Below are positions 52,801 to 61,560 of a stretch of 64,000 bases of DNA, piece after piece. Numbering within the stretch: position 1 is the first letter of the stretch; every line of letters begins with the position of its first letter. The stretch is from Toxoplasma gondii ME49 (lineage: Eukaryota > Apicomplexa > Conoidasida > Eucoccidiorida > Sarcocystidae), in the NCBI RefSeq assembly GCF_000006565.2, contig NC_031468.1:62001-126000 (forward strand). Reading direction: 5' to 3'. The position numbers were made by a program, and so were the translations under genes. Below the pieces are notes generated by a model that did not search any database, had not been told where the DNA came from, and worked only from the letters and a program-made list of their open reading frames with translations.

Positions 52801-55800
52801 GAACATTTTTCTCCTAGACTCAGGCGCAGCTGGACCACTGGTTCACTCTCACCATACATACATATATATATATATATATGTATATTTATATATATGTTAG
52901 CATCGCCAAGCTGTCCGTTGTTTGTTTACACTCTGGCTGGCACTCTTTAGCATTATTCTTGTTGCAGAGGTGTCTTTGAACGTTCAAGAGGATGCGGAAA
53001 CGCCTTTGCGACCCCGGTTGTTGTTTCCCCGATTGTTTTTGGGGCGCCAACTCTGCTGCACCTTCTCGCCTCTACCTTCCGCTCTTGAAACCTGCATACC
53101 TCTGCTGCTCGTTGTCTCCCGCTGCCACAGGGAGGCGACGTTGCGTCACGCAGGTCCCTGCCGAGTTCAGATTCTTCGAGTTCCTCTCTGTCTGTGTCCC
53201 CAGGGCTACTACTGCGATGGGGTCGACGGGACAAAGAAAGCCTGTCCGGTCGGTACGTATCAGCCGTTGCCTGGACAAACGTCGGAGGCGAGTTGCCTTC
53301 CATGCAAATCGGGATACGTCTGCGGGAGTCCGGGACTCGCGAGCCCTGTGGACAAGTGCCCCGCAGGCTCGTACTGCGTTGGAGCTTCTCAGCACCCATG
53401 TCCTGAAGGCTTCTACTGCCCCGAAGGAACTGAGGCGCCGTATCCCTGCTCCCCTGGCCATTACTGCCAAGGCGACGGCCTTGAAAGACCCACAGGCTTG
53501 TGCGCCCAAGGGCACTACTGTGCGAAAGGCGCAACGGTGCGGAACCCCACAGGCTCACTGGACATCGAGTTCTGCTTCACATCTCTGACCTCTGGAGACT
53601 GTCCCGCTGGCTACTACTGCCCAGAAGGCATTGCGTTCCCCGTCAGATGTCCACCAGGTATCGAAGTGAGGAGGCCGCCTCGTAGGGCATCGTCCTCAAC
53701 CGAAAACGTTTGTAAACTGACCTGTCTCACTCAGACTGGAACGCTGCCGTGCGGTGACACTGCGTCCAGTGGGCCCCACGGTGCCGGGCAGGGAATTGAG
53801 AAAAGGAGTCCCAAAGAGAAAACGGACGAGAAAGGAAGGGGCGAAAGAGGAGACGGGCCGAGAGAGAAGGAGCGGCGAGGAACTGCCGCCCACGAACAAG
53901 GATTCAGTCTTTTACTGAACGACGGATGCGTCTGAAAGATCTCAAAGAAGAAGACAGAATCTGGGCCAAGAAAACAATGTATACACATGCGTTTTTAAGT
54001 CTGGGAAATAGACACCATTCGAGGTGTGTGGTATCGAAGGATTTCGCAAGAGGATCTGCAAAAAAAGCAAGACGCCCGAGACTTTGGATTGCCGTCCACG
54101 ACAGACCGTGGCGAATCAGACGAACAGGAAATTCAGACGTCGAATGTCACGGAGACACATGACCTCACAGATCGGGGACAACAAGTCCGTCAGACGCAAT
54201 TTTTGATGTCACGCATCAGGGCCTGACGCTATAGACACAAGAAAGGAAATTCGGGGACTTGAAGTCCCAGGTGACGACTCCGCGAAAGCCGAGAAACAGC
54301 GGCACGAACCGTGCCTCATACGCGCAATTTGATGACGCGTTTCCCGCGGAAAAAACGACAGAAGAAAGCCGTTGCACTCTGTCCACATCCGAGTACCTGT
54401 TGCATGCGGTGCTCTGGAAAGAATTTAGTCTCGCCTTTCCGTCTGCGACGATCCTATCAGGCACCTTCTCGGCCGGACGCAACAAAGGAGCTCTTTCCGA
54501 CTGTCAGCCCTGCACTGCAGGCTTCTATTGTGGGGGCTTCGCGCTCACAGCCGTTTCGGGACCCTGTCTAGCCGGTTTTTACTGCCCGGCTGGTGAGAGG
54601 GTAAGCGTGTGAAAGGCGAAAATACATTCGAGGCTCCAGCGCCTTCGAGATCTCGCGAGAAAAGACAAAACATCTTTGTTTCGCACTCGTGAGGCAAACG
54701 TGATGGCTGGGAGGGTCCCTCTTACTCGATCGACAACGATCAAAGCTTCGACTGTTTGACCTGCCAATTCCTCAACAATCCAGGACTCGAGGTCTAGTCC
54801 CGATCGAATCCCTGGGTGGGGAGATGGAATGCCCGCGTACTCTTGCAGAGACGGATTCTGTTCTAGAGCACTGTCCCTCGTATGGCTCTGTGCCGTTCTT
54901 TCTTTCTGCTTCAGACGCCGTACGGACATCCCTGCCCTAAAGGCAGTTTCTGTCCAGCAGGAGCCCCAGCTGCAGAGGACTGTCCCGAAGGGTGAGAACG
55001 CCACTCTGCTGCTTTTTCGCTTTCTTGTGGACCGCAGCGCGTTTCGCGTTCCTTTGCTCCTTTTCCTTCTTTCCTGACGCCCTTCGTCTTACTCGTCTCT
55101 CCGTTCTCCTCGTATGGCATCCAGTCTTCCGAGTTCTCCTCAGCATACCTAATTTCGATGGGGTCAGCGGTGTTCGCTCTGCGTGTGAGTTCTTGGGCTG
55201 GCTGGTACGTCACATCGAACGAAAGGAATCGGCTGCCAGAAGAAAAGGCATAGACGCTCCGCTTCCGCAGCACTGGAGATAGAGGTCTGTAACGCAGCGG
55301 CACCGGCTCGAGACACACGTTGTCTATGTGACGTCCGTGTCTCTGCTCCCTTTGATTTTGTCTCAGACTCTACCAACCTGCAGAAGGAAAGTCCAAGTGC
55401 CTCACCTGTATTGACGGTAGGCATGTGTACACGAAACCTTTGTGCGACCGCCAACCGATTTTATCTTCTCGCCCACGCTTTCACCTCTATTTTAAATTAT
55501 AATATATATATATATATATATTTGTATATATATATATATATATATTTGTATATATATATATATATATTTGCGTGTGTCCAAGTACGTATACACATATAAA
55601 AGTGGACACAGCTATCTATCTATCTATATATATGTAATTACGTATATAGGAAGATATGTAGGGCGGAGAGGAATCGGAAAAGGGGAGCTCAAGCACAAGA
55701 GGAGAGAGGACGACTGGTGTTTCAGATAAAGAGACAGACACCACTGCACGCAAATATTCACTTCCTGTAGAGGGGTCTCTGGGTTTCCAGGAAGCATGAG

Positions 55801-58800
55801 AAGATACGTCAGAACATGCGGATGCGCGAAGGAAAGCATAAAAGAGCTTCAGCTATGTCTTTTCGTCTGTCGGCGTGTGTCAGGGTGTACCACACCATGC
55901 GGATCGCAGGTCATTCTGTTTGGAGGTTTTCACTTTTTATCTCTTCTTCGCGTTCAGGATTTATGTGCCCTGAAGGCAGTGCCGAAGTCACGCCATGCAC
56001 CGCAGGCCATTACTGCGCCGCCGGAGTCGCCTTCAGATGCCCTGCTGGCACATACAGCCCCTCAACGGGAATATGGAAGGCTTCTCAGTGTCGCCCCTGG
56101 TACGCACTTGGAAAACGAAGGCGAAGAGAAGACGATCAAGACTGGTTCTGCATAACTTCACACATGCCTCGCTGCGTACATGCATCTGCGTAACGCTGAG
56201 TAGTTGAACCATCTATGAGCGTCACCTCAAACTCGCTCTCGAGGCTGTACAGGCCCTCCTGTGAACACTCAGGCGGCCGTTCTGTCTCCCTTCACCCGCT
56301 GCCTTCCCTCTTTGCGGTGCGTGTTTCAGCCCCCCAGGAAAGGTCTGCTCGGCGGAAGGAGCTCAGGACACAACTGCTGCGACGGCCTGTCCAGAGGGGC
56401 ACTATTGCCGTCTGGGGGCCTCGGCGACGCCCGACAATGATCCGTCAACTTGCGGGAGAGACCCGACGTCCTGCCTGCCTGGCGCCAGGTGCCCATCGGG
56501 GTACTACTGCCCCCCAGATAGTGCCGGGGCGATTCCTTGTCCCCAAGGCACCACAGGGTCGCCTGAAGGTTCTTCATCCCCCACACAGTGCACTCCATGT
56601 CCCCCAGGCAGCTACTGCAGCGGGGCTGGAGCCTCCGGGGAATGCGATCCAGGATTTTTCTGCGAGGCTCGCAGTACAGTGGCCAGACCGACTTCTGGCA
56701 TTTGCCCCATGGGTCACTACTGCGGTCGAGGCTCTGCCACAGGGACCGCCTGTCCTTCGGGGACCTACGCCGATGTCGAGGGTTTGGCGGAGTGCCTCAA
56801 GTGCCCCCCAGGCTTCGTATGCGCGGGGCAGGGACTCACCACGGGGACAGACGTCCCCTGCCCAGCAGGACATTTTTGCCCCGAGGGGACAGTCACTGCG
56901 CGCGAGTGTCCTGTGGGGACATTCTCGAGGTCGACGCATGCGCCTGACGAGTCTTGGTGTAGTCCGTGCCCGCCAGGGAAGTTCTGCGACTCCCCGGGTC
57001 GCGAGGCCCCCGCTGGGGACTGCCTGGCCGGGTACTTTTGCCTCGCAGGTGCGACCCAGAACAATCCGCCGACGCAAGACCCACCGGGGCCGAACGGGGA
57101 GTGCCCCAGAGGGTTCTACTGCCCCCCAGGCTCTTCGGCCCCGAAGGCCTGTCCACCAGGTACCTTCAGTGCGACGCCAAGGGCTACGCAGGTCCAGGAC
57201 TGTGAGGTGTGTTTGGAGAGACACTTCTGTGGGGTGTACGGGCTCGAGGCCCCCGAGGGCCTTTGCGACGAGGGCTTCTTCTGTGGGGTTGGCCAGGTGT
57301 CCGCAAGGCCCCTGGGCGCAGGCCTCAGTGGGCTGTGCCCCGCTGGATACGCCTGCACAGGCGGCTTGAAAGCACCTTGTCCGGACCACTCGTACATGGA
57401 CGAGCAGGGCGCAAGCGTGTGCAAGAGTTGCCCAGCAGGGCACTTCTGTGAGGCGCAGGCCCTCGCGCCCCAGAGGTGCCCAGCGACCTTCTTTTGCGAG
57501 ACAGGAAAAGGCAAGAAAGCTTGTCCAGACGGCACCTACTCGGACGCGACGGGGCTCTCGGCGTCCTCAGAGTGCCTCGAATGTCCCACCACGAAGTTCT
57601 GCGCCAACGGAAGGATCCAGGACGCCTGCAGCGCAGGCTTCATCTGTGGCCTCGGCGTCGGTCCGACGGGGACGCCTTCTGGAAGCCCAGCCGACGAGCG
57701 TCCACCCCGCTACGCCGTCCAGCTCGGCGAACCTTGTCCCCGCGGGGCCTACTGCCCCGCCGGGATCGACGCACCCCTCCGGTGCCCCCCAGGGACCACC
57801 ACGGCGTCTACGGGAGCAACTTCCGTGACGGACTGCGTAGGCTGCAGTCCGGGATTTTACTGTGCCGCAGTCAACACAGCGGCGACGGGATGCCCCAGAG
57901 GTCACTACTGTCCAGCGGAGGCGCGAGAGCCGCGCCCGTGTCCTGAGGGGACGTACAACCCCAGCGCCTACGCGGAGGCAGTCACGAGCTGTCTCGCCTG
58001 CGACCCTGGCTTCCTCTGTCCCGAAGGAAGCGACCAGCAACGCACGACCTGCCCCCTCGGCTTTTACTGCGAAGGTGGAAGCGCCCCGCAGGTCCCCTGC
58101 CCGGAAGGAACTTACGGAAAAGCGTCGGGGACGTCGAAGCAGGACGACGCATGTGGACTCTGTCCTGCCGGTGAGAGACGAATCTCGGGTGGCAAGGCTA
58201 CACGCCAACACGGAGAGCACAAGCAGTGGACTTCTCGGGGCCTTCCTTCTTCACGTACAGACGCCAAAGCAGATCTATATGTATATCTATATATATAGAT
58301 ATACTTATTGATATATTAATACATAGATATTGCTTGAAAGATAGATATAGGGAGATATATAAATAGATACTGAGAGATATTAATAGATCTTGATAGATAG
58401 ATGCATATATGAGTATGTGGACTGCGAATGCGGAGGGCCGGTGTCTCAATACTTTTCTCTCAGTGTGAGTGTACGCGTCGAGTGTTTGGTAGAGAGATAA
58501 GCGGCCGCGCGCAGCGTAGATGAGAGTGCCGCGACCGGGTCATGCTTTCGATGTCCAGGAAAGGAGAACGGAAGAAAGACCACAAGTCGCGTTCTGTCCT
58601 GACTTGTGAAACTCCTGGCTGTCATCCGTGGAGTCAGGGAAAAGGTCCTTTCGCCACAGACTGTGTTACCTCGCCTCGTTGACGTTCAGCCTTCTTCAGA
58701 AAGACTTGTGTGAATGGTCATATCCCGTACGCGCTGCCGAAGAATGTGGGTGAATTCGAAAAAACGCGTAGATCCTTGCTGTTCATAAAGAACTTTCTCG

Positions 58801-61524
58801 GACGTCAAAACACAGTCTCCTCATTGGCCGTTTCTCTCCCGAGCTCCCCTGCTCTCCCTTAGGCCACTACTGTCCTGGCGCCGACCATCCGTACGAGCCT
58901 TGCCCGGAAGGAAAGTTCTGCACTGCAGACTCCCCGAAGCCTGTGGCTTGTCCTCCCGGCTTCTACTGCCCAGGGGCGACCAGCGTTCCGAGCACCTGTC
59001 CCCTGGGCTTCTACTGTCCCCTGGGGACGTCCCTTCCCCTTGAGTGCCCCAACGGGTCTCTCTGCCCCGAAGCCGCCGCGCAGCCTCAGGCCTGTCCCGC
59101 GGGGACCCGCTCACGGGGCGTTCAGGCTTGTGCCTCAATCCCCACAGTCGAAGGGTGTTGCGAGGCTTGCCCTGTGGTGAGGCGCACAAACAATGGGGAG
59201 AGGAACGCATCGTGTGATGGGAGGAAGCTGAGAAGCGCGTCTCTGGAGTCGAGGAGAAGCATGAGTTGACTTTGCACGGCTTGCAGTCTTCACAGGATGG
59301 CAGTCATACGCGACGCAGGCGAACGCAGGTGTTGATGTTCTCCAGATCTGCATGCGTGCATCGTTTTACCGACGCTTCACAACTGTTCGTTGCGCAATGC
59401 TATAGAGGGTTCGTTCTTCTGTGGGACTTCATGCCTCACTCAACGCCGGTTTGCGGGTTCCACATGTCGTTAGAGACACTGACAACGTTCTGGGCGTTCC
59501 ATCCTTCTCTCCAGATTGCATTTCCGAATCGGCCACAGGAACGTCGTCTCCTTACCTTTCTGTACGTTGTCTGGCGTCTCTGCCTTCCGCTCTCTCTCTC
59601 TCGCGCTTCCCCGATGTCTCCCGCGCTGCCTCCCTTCTCTGCCCGTGCCTTGTCGACTCTTTGTTCTCGCCTCGTCCATCTCCCATGCGGCCTTCCGCAT
59701 CACTACGTTCCTCTCTCTGTTCTCGTTCGCCAGTCCACCAGCCCCGAATTTGCCCTCTAGAAGACCCCTCGCGGCCGCCGAAGCGCGTAGGTGCCTCGGA
59801 CTCTGTCTCCAGGTTTCTGAGACCCCGGCAAGGCCGTTCGCCAGGGCCGGTTCACCTCGCTCCAGAGCCTGCGACGTCGCTTCTAGGCTGTGTTTCTTCT
59901 TTGCCATTCGCAGGGAACCTTTTCGTCTCGCGAGGGATCTGTGGAGTGTGCGCCCTGTGCGGCTGGGCATATCTGCGCGGGGGGCGCCTCGACTGCCCGG
60001 CCGACGGACGGAGTTCACGGATACATTTGCCCGCCAGGGGCCTACTGCCCCGCGGGGGCTCGCTCCCCAGTCCCCTGTCCAGCGGGTCGCTTCAACGCAG
60101 AGGCGGGAGCAGGCGACGAGGCGACTGGGTGTCTCCCTTGCCCTGCGGGGACGTTCTCCGACGAGCCTGGGGCGACGTCCTGCTCCACATGCGGGGGGAC
60201 GTCCACGTCGTTGGAAGGCCAGCAGTCCTGCGCCTGTCTCGGCGCCGGCCGTACGTTTCAGAAGCAGGAGGGAACCTGCGTCTGTCGGAACTTCTACGAG
60301 TTCTACAGCTCGACGTTGCTGGCGCGCGGCGACGAGAACGAGGACTCTTCGCTCGACTGCCAGCCGATTGCCCAGGCCAGGTGTGAAAGCGCAGCGACCG
60401 TGCGGAATCTGCGCTTCTCCGGTGGGACTGGTAGTCGCCGCCTCAGGGCGGCCGACGGCGCATGCGTCTCCGAGAATGTATGCGAGGAACAATGCGGACC
60501 AGGCGTCGGCGGGATCTTCCTGGCCAACGTCGGAAAGTGCCAGTGTCACTCTGTCCAGGACGCTGCGCAAAAGGCATGCGACCGCAGGTGCAGGTGCGTC
60601 CGGGGATTTTTTGTCGTCAAACATTCATGCCAAAGACTCTTTCGGCCAGTGCACAGAGTTAGCCCTTGAAACACAAAAGAGAAACGAGTGAAGGGAAGTG
60701 ATGAGAGGCAGAAGAAGGCCAGGGAAGCATTTCGAGGTCGACTCACAGCGCGAAGAGCGATCTGGAGAGAGACCGAGGTCGAAAACAAAACGGGATGGGT
60801 GGAAGGGCTGAGAAGAACGACTCAAGACGCTGGCGCCCTGCGCGCACAAGTCTCAGAGCGGATGTCGCGCGACCTTGCTTCTTGTCTCGTATGCAAGTCG
60901 ATATTAATGCCTTCAAAAGCACATCTGTGGCCAGGACGATCTCTTAGCTTAGGCGCAGGTGAACAGCATTCTTGAGGGGGGAGATACAGCATTGCTCGAC
61001 GATTCACCTGACCCAGCAAAGAAAGAAGCAAACGAACTAACGCCTTTTCATAAAAGTAGACGTTTCGTCTTATGTACGAAGTGTGTGTCAATTATCTCAA
61101 AGTGCGACGGTAGAGCGACGCCTGAGAGCCAGATTCATGTAAACGAGAGTCGACTTTCCCTGGGTCGTGGTAAGCGACAGGGCCTCTCTCCACGACTCCT
61201 TGCAGGTCCACATGCATGAATCTGTCAACATATCTCCGGCACTGTTCGTCTCCACAGACGAGTTTTTCACTGCAGTCTTCTGTTGCTCTTTTTTTTTCTA
61301 CTGACAGATCCCTCCAACCACTCAGCTCGAAACGCAGTTCATCGTGTGGACGGTGACCCGTCCTCCCTACGAATCTCTCCACAACTGACTCGTACTTCTC
61401 TATGCGCAAATCGACAGATAGTTCTCTTGCAATTTCTCTCTGTACACACCTGTACAGATCCATACACATTTCTGCATATATATACATATATATATATACA
61501 TATATATATATGTATATGTATATG

Positions 61525-61560
<36 letters not shown>

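Larger units (their letters stand above)
52251..60593 (+). other. Giant protein exons 25-33: second large GCC2/GCC3 array ending in EGF-like sequence
   Basis: Residues 2440-3755. Exon 31 (56330-58170) is a single 1.84-kb block of about 614 residues of uninterrupted tandem modules, for example CPAGHFCPEGTVTARECPVG and CPRGAYCPAGIDAPLRCPPG. Exon 33 (59914-60593) starts with modules and then changes to CACLGAGRTFQKQEGTCVC and CVSENVCEEQCGPGVGG, an EGF-like or Cys-rich stalk ending CDRRCR. Two donors six bases apart (after 60587 or 60593) keep the same phase. Confidence 0.88.

Noticed and set aside
56215..57369. 384-codon frame overlapping giant-gene exon 31 and 289-codon minus frame at 56574-57443
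   Set aside because: Shadow frames of a real, Cys-module-coding exon; they do not show the Cys-x-x-Gly pattern.
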